A DNA stretch of 64,000 bases from Polytrichum commune (taxonomy: Eukaryota > Streptophyta > Polytrichopsida > Polytrichales > Polytrichaceae). Position numbers and translations under genes: made by a program. Every line of letters starts with the position of its first letter. The stretch's first letter is position 1. The stretch is taken from contig OX485803.1 of the NCBI GenBank assembly GCA_950295325.1, forward strand, positions 3,844,001 through 3,908,000. Direction: 5' to 3'. Shown here in pieces: positions 11,035 to 23,402 of the stretch. The notes under the pieces were generated by a model. That model saw only the letters and a list, made by a program, of their open reading frames with translations. It was not told where the DNA came from and searched no databases.

Positions 11035-13484
11035 CAGGACTTTTAATGCTTCAGTTGAAAGTAGTGTGTGTTTACTACTAAGTTTACTACACAACTCTGT
11101 AGAGTATTGACTTAGGAAGTGATGGTCGTCTAATCCAATTAGCAAATTTGAATCATGAAGTTTGTCATGATTCATGAATCATGTCAAGTTTCAAAATTGG
11201 AATATAAGTGCAAAGCTCAGGAGGTCATAATGAAGATTCTCTTTTCTAGTGAAATGATCACGTAGGCCAGGGGTCTTGATTGCATTAACTATTGAAAGTA
11301 ATGGCGTCTGTGATGTGAATACATTGTTCAATTGCACTGTAACACATGTCTTTCTGGTGTTTGTCAAGAATCATCACTTCAAGCCTTATCACATACAACT
11401 TACATATAGGTGTTTATTTAATCCTTATTATATCCTTTGGGTTTTATGTATTATCAAGATAAGTTATAAAAGTGAGATTTGCAACTCACTTTATGAAACA
11501 TTCAAGATGCAATTGTTTATACAGAGTCGAAGAACAAATCCCATACGGTGATGAACTTTGTGTAAGCATTTTCCAAGCTTCAGAACTTCAAAAAATCTTC
11601 AAAGCATGTAGATGTTAAATAGTTTGCTTGAATATTTTATACATATGTTTATCTTATCAAGACTTATGGCTTATTTTAGAATGCTTGAAAGAATTTGATC
11701 TTGTGTGAAGAGTGTGAACAACAATTGTTAATGATATTTAAAAGTTGTCATCATTGTTAGGTCACTTTATAGGATCTTTTTGCACCACATGTGGCAGAAA
11801 GGTATGTGTTTAAGGGCTATTTACTCCCAAGGCATGAATTAAAGGTTCCCTATAATAATTACTTAAATCCTTAAAACGACCTATTTGTTTGCACCCTATC
11901 ATTATTTATGTTTCTCATCCCAATGTAATTTATTGTAGTCTATAATTTTTTAGGTAACAAAAAGTAATCTACGTCCATACATATCATTACATACATACAA
12001 AATCCATGTTCATACATATTATTGCAAACACAGTTCCCGAAGTCATGAACTTTAGAGGGACGTCAAACAAAACACAACCACATCACACTTGCATATCATA
12101 CAGAGGCTTACAAGCAACTAAAACATCATACACCATATCCATTACAAAAGTGCAAGTCTATTTACCAAAAAAAATTTGAATGTGCTAAAAACACAACACC
12201 CACTCCGTAAGAGTCCCTAGTAGAACAAGGCATTCTTCATTATTCTACATGTCTTCCTTCTAGTTCTCTACCATGTTATTGGGTCTAACATGCTACCAAA
12301 TTTTGCTACCATTTCAGTATCTATGTACCGGTTGTAGTCCCCGGTATTGATTGTTACTACCACTAGTGCAACTAGTGGCTACTAAAACTCTCTATCGGTT
12401 TTTGTTCAATTGCTCACCCTATCGGGTCCTCCCTCTTGATATTAGTATAATTTATTATGCCACTCTCTGTTGGTTTCCTTCTTCTTCGGTAGATGACATT
12501 ATCTACCTTACATGGACTGGTACTCTGACATCATCCTTAAGTACCTTGTCCAACCAAGTACACATATTACTAGATTCGGGCCATACCTCACCATATTGAT
12601 ATGGTAACATCATTCTTTAGTATGAATTATCCATGTGGCACCACGATACATTCTACCATCCTAATATTGCTCAGAGTGTTAACGCCCTCTATATCCTTAC
12701 ATCGACTCCCTTACACTCTTGAGCTTACACAATGTCTTCAAGTTCTTCATGCTACCTTATATAATTCAATCATTTGACTGAATACTACTCTCTACCTCCT
12801 CAAAGTTATTCTTACATTACTTCTTCCTTTATCCAATTCACTGCAACTTCATGTAATTGACCAAGTCTTTGCAGATTTACTAATGTTGATACAAAGGAAC
12901 AATTCAACCCTATCATTCAACACACACAATACACACTTACCAAAACTACCTACCCTTATACAAACACATTCTCTTGCACACATATTCATGAAGGACTTCC
13001 ACACCCATACATTCCAAGAGGTAACCAAAACATAGATTCATCATATAAAAATTGTTCACACCTAACATTATTCCTTCTTCTTCTTAAATCCCTTACAAGT
13101 CCCAAGCTAATCCTACTTTCTATCCTCACCAACCCATAAAATTGTGATCCCTTTTTTATGGAACCTTCTATCCTTTCCTTACCTAATCCTCTTTGTAAAT
13201 CCTTATCTACTTATGTTTTCCGTGTTTTCCTCTCTCTTGCCCCCGGTAAAAATAAGATAGTTTTTACCATTAAAAGATCCTAAACTAAAACCCTTATATT
13301 GGTTCTACTAAAAAGTAACAGACCACATTTTATACTTATATGCTCTACTTATAATGGGATTGTCTACTTTTAATGGTCATTATTTCAAATTCCTTTATTA
13401 TTTTTATTTCGAATGAATTTAATCCTCCCTATATTATTCCGCACATTGTTTGTAAAATACTCTAAGTGACCCACCCTTGGGGGC
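11035..13484. other. Intergenic, no gene seen
   Basis: Low-complexity AT-rich sequence. 12200-13250 is notably C/T-rich on the plus strand, with many 'ctacc/cttac' runs but no long open frame or recognisable domain. Short open frames (11276-11551, 12351-12599) have no known motif. Confidence 0.5.
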
Positions 13485-13971
13485 CAGGGGGCTAGAAAAT
13501 GAACTCATGTATTTATACTAAGCTTTCTATTTGATGTGATAAATGTCTCCACTAAATATACAAGATATAAATCATGAATTAAATATGCCTTTATTACATA
13601 TGAAATGCACTTACACTTTCCAATGAGAAAATCATTGAACAATTTTTCATCCATAGCATGTAACTTAATGATTGCATCAAAGAAACATAGCCGAAAGCAC
13701 AATAACTTAGCCACAACATGGATAGCAAAACTCAAGGAAGCCCATGAGGGCTCCAAAACCCTCCAATTTGTAAACACCTAGAACGCAAAATACAAACCCT
13801 AACAAGAATGGATAGGGTAGTCATTAACTCGGACTATTACCATATGACAATAATAGATGAAATTAACATATCTATTGTCAAGTTTTTCTCTAAAACTTAG
13901 GGCCCCCTTTTGAACATCTACCTTTACTTAGATTTCTAAATAGCCTTGTTGGATGTACATACTAGAGAAAA

Positions 13972-13976
<5 letters not shown>
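13485..13976 (+). repeat. Dispersed repeat R1, second copy (split)
   Basis: It matches 1-400 and 60340-60800 in order ('gatgtgataaatg', 'caaaccctaac', 'ggtagtcatt', 'gacaataatagatgaaatt'). The match stops at the CT microsatellite and resumes at about 15115-15190 ('gctaatacctcaaataat', 'cactcacattag'). The copy therefore seems split by about 1.1 kb of extra sequence. Confidence 0.6.

Positions 13977-14019
<43 letters not shown>
13977..14019 (+). repeat. (CT)n microsatellite
   Basis: An uninterrupted CT dinucleotide run of about 21 units. Confidence 0.98.
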
Positions 14020-14024
<5 letters not shown>

Positions 14025-15114
14025 TGATCAACGCCATGATATTAAATACTTTTTTATTATAAACTTGCACATTAATCAACTAACAATTGTCTTCTTTATA
14101 AATAGATGACAATACACTCAAGAGATCTTACATATACATACATGGAAAATGGTCATACTTTCCATACTAGATATGTAACGAGGATGTAGATGAATGGAGC
14201 AAAGTAACCATAGTTACAGCTGTGACCCACGTTTGTAACTCATGATAAAAAATAGGGTTTGGAAAAACTTATCATAAGTAAGAACTCCAATATAAACCCC
14301 TAACCCTAAAAGAAGTCTCCTTTTATGCAAGCGTAAGGTGGGGTGACTCCGTGGATACTCACTAGAATAGTAGATACGTGTGGAAAGTGAGAGAAACTAG
14401 GACTAATCACCAAGAGGAGTATTCTACTTGGAGTAACCTAGTCATGGCCAAGGATCAGGTTTGAACAACCATATGTCATTTTGCAGTGAGTGTTATAATT
14501 TGAAATACTGCAAGGCATTTGATGTTGTTTATATGTGTGCGACATGGATAACAACTGGGTCCTGCTATTATTTACCTCATGTACGTAACTAATCCTCAAA
14601 TGTTTGTTGGTTGGTTGCATGAGCACATGTGAGGTAGGCCCTTCACACTTTCAATACAATGATGTATTGTGATTATGACATTTTATGCATTTCTATTGAT
14701 TGAAGTTACTAGGAACATTTCCATTGTAAGTACTCCATACATGTGGTGGATTAGATATATGTACTTTGTGGTGAAGCAAGAAGATAGGTGATTAAACTTC
14801 CTAGGTATGGGGTAGTTAAACTCAAACATTTGTTGTTGGATACCATTTTATAGTAGAAACCCTAAGTAAGGTACATAATCTTGCAAAGCAAAGTAGGGTA
14901 TAGCACAAAATGTCCAGGTTGTACAACACATAGATAAGCATGATTGCAAACAACTTTATTATGCAAAATGCTATTGTGTTACCAAGTAGGAAGATGCAAA
15001 GGAAATAGAAAGAGTCTTGTGGAAATTCCCACCCACCCACCCTTGTATTGCAATGAAGAAGATGTTGAAGGATTTGGCCTATGAAAAGAGGAAGTTCAAA
15101 CTTTGTAAAAGTTT
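14020..15114. other. Sequence separating two parts of an R1 copy; no gene seen
   Basis: AT-rich, with only short open frames without motifs. It may be an unidentified insertion into repeat R1, but no clear terminal repeats were found. Confidence 0.4.
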
Positions 15115-15190
15115 TGAAAAGTCGGCTTTAGATATAGACATGTATGCTAATACCTCAAATAATCCCCCTTCTTACACTCACATTAGTTAA

Positions 15191-16349
15191 GAAGTAATCT
15201 TATCATTCTTGTCACCACTAGGGGTATCCCATTAGACAAGATGGTCAACAGCAAAGTTGACCATCCTGTCCAATTTGACGAGAAGTTTGTCACGCATGAC
15301 AATTGCCACACAACAAAATTTAATTGATCGGTTGACTTGCCTAGTCAACCTATCTTTTTGAATGCTTAGAATGATAATTCAAGTCGACGTCATTAGGCGA
15401 CTGGTCAATTTGACCAATCGGCCTAAAAATACAATTTCATTGGGCTAGTCGACCAATCAAATTTTCTTGAATATTTTTGTCAATTTGTTTTTTGGAAGGT
15501 TGACTAGGATATTAACTAGTCAAGTTGACGGGTCATAGTGGTTTGCAAATCTAACCAGTGGCCTTGAACATTCATGTTAACTATAATGACAACCGGAGTT
15601 GTTGATTGTTGGTTTGACTGGTATGCTTACGTGGAGCATTTTGATTGATTGATTTTTATACTTTAGGGAGAAATGTTTTTTATTAACCCATCTTGTCTAG
15701 ATGGACAACAAGGTCTCCATCCCATCATTAGATAGGATGTGACGGACTAGATGGAGATAACCTTGGTCACCGTCTCAAATTGTTGATGGACTCAAACTGA
15801 TTCAACATGTTGCAAATCCGTGTGTTTGACTAGTAGAAAAGTAATAACCAAAAAAAATAAAAATTCAAACAACATATTTGTGCCATATATATATATAGAG
15901 AGAGAGAGAAATCCCCAAGGTGTCAATACCCAATAAGTTAGTATTACAAGCATGTTCTATGGCAACCGCTTTTCTACGACATCTCCGATGTTCGTGAAAT
16001 AACTTAGAGAGTAACGTAAATAGTACTAAGATTTATCTATTATGAATTATATACTATCAACATGCTTTGTTTTCCCAAGGTAAGTGAAAGATCAATCAAC
16101 ACTTGAAGTTATAACCTCTAGTCGGGTAAGGAGCAACTCACCCACACTAGGATTAGCTAGGAGTGCTACATGAGGGAGAAAAATATGACCATGGACAAGG
16201 GTTAGTGAATTATAAAGTTGCAACGACCAACTTGCTCTATAAATGGATTGTGAAGGCCATGCAAGAGTTTCACATTATATGCAAAGGAGGCACTCAACAT
16301 AGACATTTAAAAAACAAATAATGTACGTGAGATATTTCTTGGATATTCT
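15191..16349. other. Intergenic, rich in 'gttgac/gtcaac' motifs
   Basis: Between about 15230 and 15810 the words GTTGAC, GTCAAC and TTGACC recur on both strands (W-box-like core TTGAC), with a related tract near 28980-29150. No gene. An AT/AG dinucleotide run lies at 15884-15908. Confidence 0.4.
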
Positions 16350-16900
16350 AAAGTTCAAATAGATTTGGATCTTGAGCATTTGAAATTGGAAGACTTTGAT
16401 CATGATCGTGTGTTAACATTTGTACCAAGCAAGCATGAAGATCTGAGTAATAGACAAAGTAGGTTTTTGATGAAGCTAAAGCACATACCAAGGAATAGTG
16501 TATTGGAAGGTCCCAACCCCAGGTTGATCCATATGTCCAAGCCATGGTTGACACCTTCCTTCAAGAGTGCAAGCTTGATGATTCCCTCACTTGGAAATGG
16601 TACCATCAATGCTCAAAATAATATTTGGGAATAAAGGTTGCTACTTTTAGCGACATGGAAGGAATAGAAAGATGAACGATTACTATGGATACTCCAAGAA
16701 AGTAAGCACAAGCATGACATAATATATAAAAATGGAGAAATCCAACTTGTTAGTTCTCTTATTGCAACATGTCGACATAATTACAATGCACTCTTAGGTG
16801 ACATGCTTCCCAAAGTGATGTACGAGATTAATGTCAAAGCCGATGAGGTGCCTATTATATGTACAGTGCTTACTAAAGAGTATATACTATCTCTGTTTGG
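16350..16900 (+). pseudogene. Unrecognised coding-like fragment, broken
   Basis: A frame around 16360-16634 reads protein-like (LEHLKLEDFDHDRVLTFVPS). A second frame at about 16660-16900 reads LLWILQESKHKHDIIYKNGE, then LVSSLIATCRHNYNALLGDM, up to the edge of a foldback element at 16901. Balanced residue composition and lack of stops over about 75 codons suggest former coding sequence. I do not recognise the family. It has stops between the two parts and no clear splice sites. It could be a transposon-derived or host pseudogene. Confidence 0.3.
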
Positions 16901-17047
16901 CATAACATTATTCAAATCCATAACAATGTTTTGTGGGACTGATAGTATTTTGTGAAATATTCCTCATATTCATACTGAATGTGGAGAATATTCTACAAAA
17001 TAATGTCTCTTCCACAAAACACTGTTATGGATATAAATAATGTTATG
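16901..17047. mobile_element. Foldback MITE with CATAACATTATT ends
   Basis: A 147-bp element whose left arm (CATAACATTATTCAAATCCA...) is almost perfectly inverted in its right arm (...ATAAATAATGTTATG). The arms of about 38 bp leave only a short loop. The same terminal word CATAACATTATT begins the larger M2 elements at 22968, 26810, 36815 and 50252, so this may be a minimal derivative of that family. Confidence 0.8.
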
Positions 17048-18499
17048 GGAGGCTTCCTATGCAAAACTTAAAATAAAAACCTATATGAGGAAAGTATGAT
17101 AAGAGTTGTCATCTCCAGCATCAAGAAGTGAAGTACTTTCTCTAATGACCAAGTTGAGGAAGTACACACTATCTATCAATGCTATGAACCAAGTGCATCA
17201 TAAGCATTCTTTAGTAGTGCTATCAAGTTTGAGAGTTATATACAAGGTCTGTTGAGCACACACCTTCATGCATTAAAATCTGTTGACAATATCAATACAG
17301 TAAACAAATTAGTTGGCTTCATGTAATTTTTTTTCAGCAAATGTACCCATATAAACTTTTTTCTTTTGTAAGTACGAAAGATCGGCCTGCTTAATGATTA
17401 TTTACTATACATTGATTTATACTATATCATACTATTCTTTATCCTTCATACTCAAAATTCATTAAAAATTCTATTGAAGTAACTATAGGGCTATAGAGAA
17501 GATGTAGACTTCAGTGAGTATTAGTACACAAGCTTGTGTACAATTATTATCCAGAGAGTATAAATGTGCATTGCCTAGAATGTATTTTTAGTTAAGAAAG
17601 TATTGCAACTTTAATTGAGATTTGTTGTATTCTTAGTGTGTAAGCACATTGTTGTATGTTGCTATAGTTTTAGTCTAGTAAGTGTTGGAAGAAGGTACTT
17701 CTATACAACTTGTTGCTTGGAGACTAACTATTAGTACCAAAATGAGCTTTGTCCATTACATGTCTTCATATGTGTTATGATGATAGATCTTATTAATTCT
17801 TTTGATAATAATAATAATTTCTAAAAATCCTTTATTCACACTAAAAAAGTATACCTTGGATCTAGTCTACAGTATCTATAGTCCAATCTCCAACACTTAC
17901 TTTGATACAAGTTGGCCGGGTTCAACCTTCAAGGAGGAAGAAGTTGGGAAGTTAGCTTGAATTGGTTTATCATTAAGCAACACCAAGGTGCTATTAGGTC
18001 TAAGGCTTAGGGCACATTAGAAATATGATGAAAATGGAAGATCATGTTGAAAAATAATTACCAACTTCCCCGCGCACTCTGATGGAATTGTTCCATTCAA
18101 ACATTTGGTGGTTTGTTGGATTACTGTTAGTTGGGATCTGGACTGGTGGAGATGGGTGGTGGGATTCCACTTTCTTAATTACACCACCAAATTTACTAGA
18201 GCCTCCGTCATCAACCGAATTCCAGGGATAAGTTAATGTCAACATCAGACAAATGGCTAGGCTACCTCTCACAAACTATCTTCATGTGGTCTATCTGGCA
18301 CAAGGTGGTCACGGTCAATGAATGGAGGGTTGCATTGTGCCCACCTCTATCTCCAAGCAATGCATTTTCTATGGGGCTAGACACTTCATACCATGTATGA
18401 ACTAACATGAGTGTAGTAAGGAATATTTTTGGAGGCATTACCATACATAGTATAGATAACTTGGGGGAGGTATTTTTTGTTTCTAGAGCGTGGATTTAA
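17048..18499. other. Intergenic, no gene seen
   Basis: AT-rich. Short frames only (for example 18042-18272 minus) without recognisable domains. Confidence 0.45.
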
Positions 18500-18930
18500 A
18501 AAGGCGATTAAAATTTTGAACTAAAGGTACATGTATAAAATGAGGGCCCTAAGGTTTAGAGGAAAATTTGACAACAAACGTGTTGGTTTCATCCAATTTC
18601 TAGTTTTGTCCGTTATTGTCATGTGGGAATAGTCCCTAATAATCACTCTATCCATTCTTGTTAAATTTTGCATTTGGGTGTAGGGTTTTTACAACTCAAA
18701 GACTCTTGGTGCACTCATCAGCGATCGCCTCCCTTCAATTTTGCTTTTTAAATTGTGGCAAAGTAATTGTGCTCCTCTCTTCATTTGTTTAATGGAATTG
18801 TTGACTTGCATCTTCTAGATGGAAAGGTGTTCAATGACTTTCTTGGTGGAAAGTGAAGTAGATCGTATGTAGGGGGTTTAAGATCATAATGATTATTAAA
18901 GTATCCAATGAAGAATCCATCCCCTGAAGC
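18500..18930 (-). repeat. Dispersed repeat R1, reverse copy
   Basis: On the minus strand this reads like 13490-13976: 'ccctaac'-like, 'tagtgattattagggac' and 'gacaataacgg', with a polypyrimidine/purine region and 'ctttccacc' at the other end. It is more diverged than the 13.5-kb copy. Confidence 0.5.
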
Positions 18931-20012
18931 ATTTCATGCCTTCCAAACACAAACACAAACAAATCGGTCAAACACAAGTTAGAGGATGACATCTATGCTA
19001 TGAGGGCTTGGTGGTGGGCCACCTTTATCATGCATGACCTTAGTGGGGTGAGGACTGGTCATACAATTACTCCCATTGGGAACATGCTCTCTTTGCCAAA
19101 ACGACCCCCAAAATGTTTGAGATTTTTTTTTCTTCTTCAGATTTGGCATCTTCTTTGTGGTATCACTCCTTAACCAATAATGGGATTGAACGCAATGACA
19201 CGATTTTGAAACCACGAACAATTGTATGAATCTAAGATCAAATACCTCATTTGGAAAGACCTCATCATGGACGTCAAGGTTTACCTAGAAAAAGACTCGT
19301 CAAATATGTGACCATTCGCAATTTCTCAGCCAAGGCACTTCTCCAAGGATTAGACCCACACGGGGCGCTCGAGATGTTCTATGTAAGAGAGACAACATGA
19401 AAACCGCTTGGAACTAGAAAACAACAACGTAGGTAGCTAGGCACTGCGCTTGTTTCCATGGTGGTATGGGGATTGTCCTCGGTTGAAAGTTTCGGAGGGT
19501 TGTCCTTGGTCTTCGTGTAAGGTCCTTTTGTTACTTTACATGTGGTGATGGTGTTTTACTACATCCGAGGGGCTCCACCGCCCCCTTGAACTGAGCGCGT
19601 TTTTTGGCGTTGGCCATTTGGCCCTCGATCCGACTCCAAAAAAGAAGAGAAGGAGGAGGAGGGAAAAAACAAAGTACTTGAAGATGGTTATATATTATCT
19701 AACTTGGCTGCCATGCAAAATCTACAACTATTCATCATATCGATTCCTTCATGAAAGTAGGACTGCAGTGCAGATCCCCAACTATTCCAAAGTATGGGTG
19801 GGTGTGGAGTGATTAAGGAATGTTGACTCAGTTGACCTGTAGGTGGAGTAGCTCACAACAACTGCTGCAGTACTAAAGGATAAAGTGACACATACGTTAA
19901 GGTGGTGGCTAGTAGGGTTTGCCAGCACACAAGAAGGGATTTTATATATGTGTGTTGTTGTGCCATATGGATCGAGTCCACTAGCTAGCTCCAGCTGCCT
20001 AAGGGCCACTTC
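18931..20012. other. Intergenic, no gene seen
   Basis: It includes a purine-rich tract (19636-19672, repeated aag/gga). A short frame with a Lys/Arg run there is low complexity rather than evidence for a gene. Confidence 0.45.
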
Positions 20013-21009
20013 AGGGCCACTTCACACACGAGACTGAGAGCCCGTGACCAGTACGCTTCAAGCACTCTCATTGGTGGAAAAGTGGAGCCGGTCCAAGTTC
20101 ACTTCACACTATGCTTGAGGGACCAACGGAGTATGTGAATGCAAGATGGATGTAAAGTCTACATGGATTGCTACATGGCATCAAATGGATCATGTTTCAT
20201 GGTCGCTCGGACTATTTTCAAAAACCACCTCTTGGAGGTAGGCCTAACACAAAACCGGGAGACCATGGCACTCCGAACGTTCACAACCGTTGGTTTATTC
20301 TATTTTGTCATGTGTGAGGACCCGCATGAATAGAAATTCATTGAAATAGCGTTTGGTTGAGGGCCCCGTCACATATAACTTCACACTACACTTGAGGGTC
20401 CATGGCCACACTACATGATTTTGAAGGTGTCTTGGGATGGCCTTTGCACACTTTCTTTTGGGCTCTCACAATTTCATGGTCACGGCTCTTGGCTTGTGTG
20501 TGAAGTGGCTCTCACACAGGACGCTGAGAGCCCATGACTATTACACTTGAAGCACTCTCATTGGTGGAAAAGGTGGAGCCGGTCCAAGTTCGCTGCTTCA
20601 CACTACGCTTGAGGGACCAACAGAGTATATGAATGCAAGACGGATGTAAAGTCTACATGGATTCCTACATGGCATTGATCGGAACATGTTTCATGGTCAC
20701 TTGGACTATTTTCAAAAACCACCTCTTGGAGGTAGGCCTAACACAAGACCGTTGGGAGACCATGGCACTCAGAAAGCTCACAACCGTTGATTTATTTTAT
20801 TTTATCATGTGTGAGGACCCGCATGAATAGAAATTTATTGAAATAGCATTTGGTTGAGGGTCCAGTCACATATGACTTCACACTACACTTGAGGGTCTGT
20901 GACCACACTACATGATTTTGGAGGTGTGTTGGGACGGCCTTTGGACACTTTCTTTTGGGCTCTCACAATTTCATGGTCACGGCTCTTGGCTCATGTGTGA
21001 AGTGGCTCT
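20013..21009 (+). repeat. Tandem pair of a roughly 490-bp inverted-repeat element (R5)
   Basis: Unit 1 runs about 20013-20515 and unit 2 about 20510-21009. Each contains 'gagccggtccaagttc', 'gatgtaaagtctacatgg', 'ccacctcttggaggtag' and 'ggtcacggctcttgg'. The outer ends are inverted (GGCCACTTCACACAC / GTGTGTGAAGTGGC), and the junction shares one such end, so two elements sit head to tail with a common boundary. A partial reverse copy lies at 57205-57345. No coding capacity: the 64-65-codon frames are shadows of the repeat. Confidence 0.8.
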
Positions 21010-21035
21010 AGGTCAATTTTCATACTTCCGATTCA

Positions 21036-21255
21036 GTGCTCGGGGAGATTTTTGGGCATCATCGGTTGAGATCCTAGGGTTTGCAAGTCCAACTGGTTAA
21101 TGTTGACATCCTTCGGTTTTCTTATATTAATTTGAAGTGTATTCCATAAATTCCTCTACAATGATCGGTAAGTCTCCCAAAGTTTTGAACTTCAACCAAT
21201 TATTTCTCAAACTCAACTGGTTCATTTGTAACTAACTGCCAGTTCTCCCCGATCG
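21036..21255 (+). mobile_element. MITE family M1, copy 2
   Basis: Starts CTCGGGGAGATTTTTGGGC and ends AGTTCTCCCCGATC, with the M1 interior. It follows the R5 tandem pair within 30 bp. Confidence 0.85.
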
Positions 21256-21339
21256 TAGTTCGGATTGTGTCACAATAACCTAATTTCGGGGTGCATAAAG
21301 CAAAGAATTTGTCGTTGAAGTTTGATCTTTGGGAGGAAT

Positions 21340-21531
21340 GATCTGGTTGAGTTTGAGAAATAACCGGTTGAAGTTGGAGGCTTTAAGAGAATTACTGATC
21401 ATTGTAGAGGAAACTATAGAATATACCTCGAATGAATGAAAGCAAAACCGGAAGATGTTAACATGTAACTGGTTGAATTTAGAATCATTAGGATCTTGAC
21501 AGACAATGCCCAAAAACTTCCCGGGCAGTGT
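21340..21531 (-). mobile_element. MITE family M1, copy 3 (partial, reverse)
   Basis: Reverse M1 sequence ('gttgagtttgagaaataacc' through 'gcccaaaaacttccc'). The outer inverted end next to 21300 is degraded. With copy 2 it forms a head-to-head arrangement about 85 bp apart. Confidence 0.75.
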
Positions 21532-21539
21532 AAAGAACT

Positions 21540-21860
21540 ATAAGGTTATTAGGGACATCCTAACTTTTGTAATGCCACTCCCTCTCTTATATCCCGAAAC
21601 CCTAGGAGAATGGATGTGGATGTACTCAGATTAAATCTCCCTCCTTGTTGTAACATTTCCCTCCCATGTATCACGGGTTATGACATGAAAATAATCCACC
21701 AATGAATTCAAACCACATGCTCACACGCATCATGTTGTCATCCTTTTCATTATCGTCACTATTACAATGCTGACTTTGTGTTATTCCATAGTGTCACATG
21801 CTACACTTATTCTTTATTATCATGCATCCATGTTAATATTACAGACCTCCTTAATATCCT
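21540..21860 (+). repeat. Dispersed repeat R2, copy 1
   Basis: Shares an ordered set of words with 28230-28530: 'ctctcttatatccc', 'aaaataatccaccaa', 'cgcatcatgtt', 'attatcatgcatccatg' and 'acctcctta'. Same orientation, no coding capacity. Confidence 0.7.
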
Positions 21861-22394
21861 TAATATTGCAAACCTCCTCAATATCAATGTTCAATGAGGT
21901 TTAGGAAAACGTCGCGTTTTTAATACTTTTCCAATTGTGTTTTTTTTAAACTCAATTCGAAAACAAAACAAAACAAAACAAAACATGGGTACTTCCATGT
22001 GTCATAAATAAAGCCATCTGGACTCTACACCCTTATCCAAACATTCATATGCCACTCCCACACTTTTCAACCCCAACACTCACAATAACATTCCACCATC
22101 AAGCACCATGCCCTCCACCGCGCATTGTAAATGCCTTGCGAAGTATGCCCATACATCATACAAATCCAAGGCACTTCTCCTTTCGACAGACCCCATTTAA
22201 TCCCCTCTAGGGTCCAACACATGGCTTGGGTTATCACAACCCGGGCGGCCATTGAAAACCTGGACCGCAACAATAAAAAAATTGAACGCAACAATAAGCA
22301 TGTGCAGTAAAAAAAACATATTTTAACCTTTGAGTAAAACATAAGTAGTGTGTTTATTGCATTGGGGTAAAATATTGGCTTTGTTTTTATTACA
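21861..22394. other. Intergenic, minus-strand open frame of uncertain meaning
   Basis: A 166-codon minus-strand frame (22067-22567) overlaps repeat R3. I recognise no domain, and the part shared with 36.3 kb is a dispersed repeat, so I do not call it a gene. An (AAAAC)n run lies at 21962-21985. Confidence 0.4.
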
Positions 22395-22510
22395 TTCTGC
22401 AACTTGTGAGGGGTTGGGGCGAACCAACTTGTACACTGGTTCCTTGGAGGCAAGGGTTTAGGCATCCAATAAGGAACGAGTGTATGGGTTGGTTTGCCCA
22501 AATCACCTGT
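22395..22510 (+). repeat. Dispersed repeat R3, copy 1
   Basis: A 'ggttggggcgaaccaact' core followed by 'tggttccttgga' and 'gcaagggtttaggcatcc' matches 36345-36475 in the same orientation at about 90% by eye. Nature unknown. Confidence 0.75.
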
Positions 22511-22967
22511 GAGGTGGCTTGCCTTGGCGGCAACCACTTTTAGCTTTTTTTGTACAACCCATCGCATGCTGGCCTTGTGTCCTCAACAACTAAAAACAGT
22601 TGCAGGGTAACAAAGTTGGGCCATGTGCCTCACACATCTACAACCCTCGTTGTCCAACTCATTGGAATCACCTATTTTGATGTTTGATTCTTATTAAATG
22701 CATTCACATGCAAACACGCGAAATATCAAAACTCCGTTGTGGAATGTCTCTTAGAATGCCATTACATGCCTTACTTTCAATATCCTCAATAAATGTAAAA
22801 ATTAGAACATGCCAAACCCATATGGCATTGGGTTAGGCTGCATGCCTAACAAATCTTTGTGGTCCACCTATTGAACGATAGGCACTAAACCCTCACCCTC
22901 TTAGGGTTCAGTCACAAATCCCGGTTAAGGCTTTGGTAAGAGTAAGTAACCACTCAAATTAGTATAT
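22511..22967. other. Intergenic, no gene seen
   Basis: No recognisable coding, RNA or repeat feature. Confidence 0.4.
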
Positions 22968-23402
22968 CATAACATTATTTAGCCATGTGGATCGGTTCCA
23001 TGACCTTGGAATATGTCGATTATGTTTGGTGGAGTCCATGAACAAAGTAAGAATATACGTTCACTATGCATACATTCATGCTGACATTTGAAAATTTGAG
23101 TGGAGTTATACTCCCGGCACTATCCATAGGAATCATTGTTCATCCTGGCAATATTCATAGGAGATACTTTACATCCCGATGTTATTTACTAAATTATTAT
23201 TATTAATATAATTATCTTTGAAAACACCAATTATTGTTCACAATATTCTCATTTCTCATACCGGCACTAGTCATTATTTGTACCGGCATCAATTTCTTTC
23301 TATTTTCTAAGTTTCTTCCCATGAAGGTAAGATATCGGAGGTCCATGTCATATGATAAATTATATAAGATAGAACACAACCATGCAACTGAATAATGTTA
23401 TG
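22968..23402 (+). mobile_element. MITE family M2, copy 1
   Basis: 435 bp, starting CATAACATTATTTAGCCATG and ending GCAACTGAATAATGTTATG; the ends are inverted repeats. Internal words 'ccatgaccttggaatatgtc', 'gtggagttatactcccggc' and 'ctaagtttcttcccatgaa' recur in copies at 26810, 36815 and 50252. No coding capacity. Confidence 0.85.

Noticed and set aside
22067-22567. A 166-codon minus-strand open frame.
   Set aside because: It overlaps dispersed repeat R3 and has no recognisable domain.
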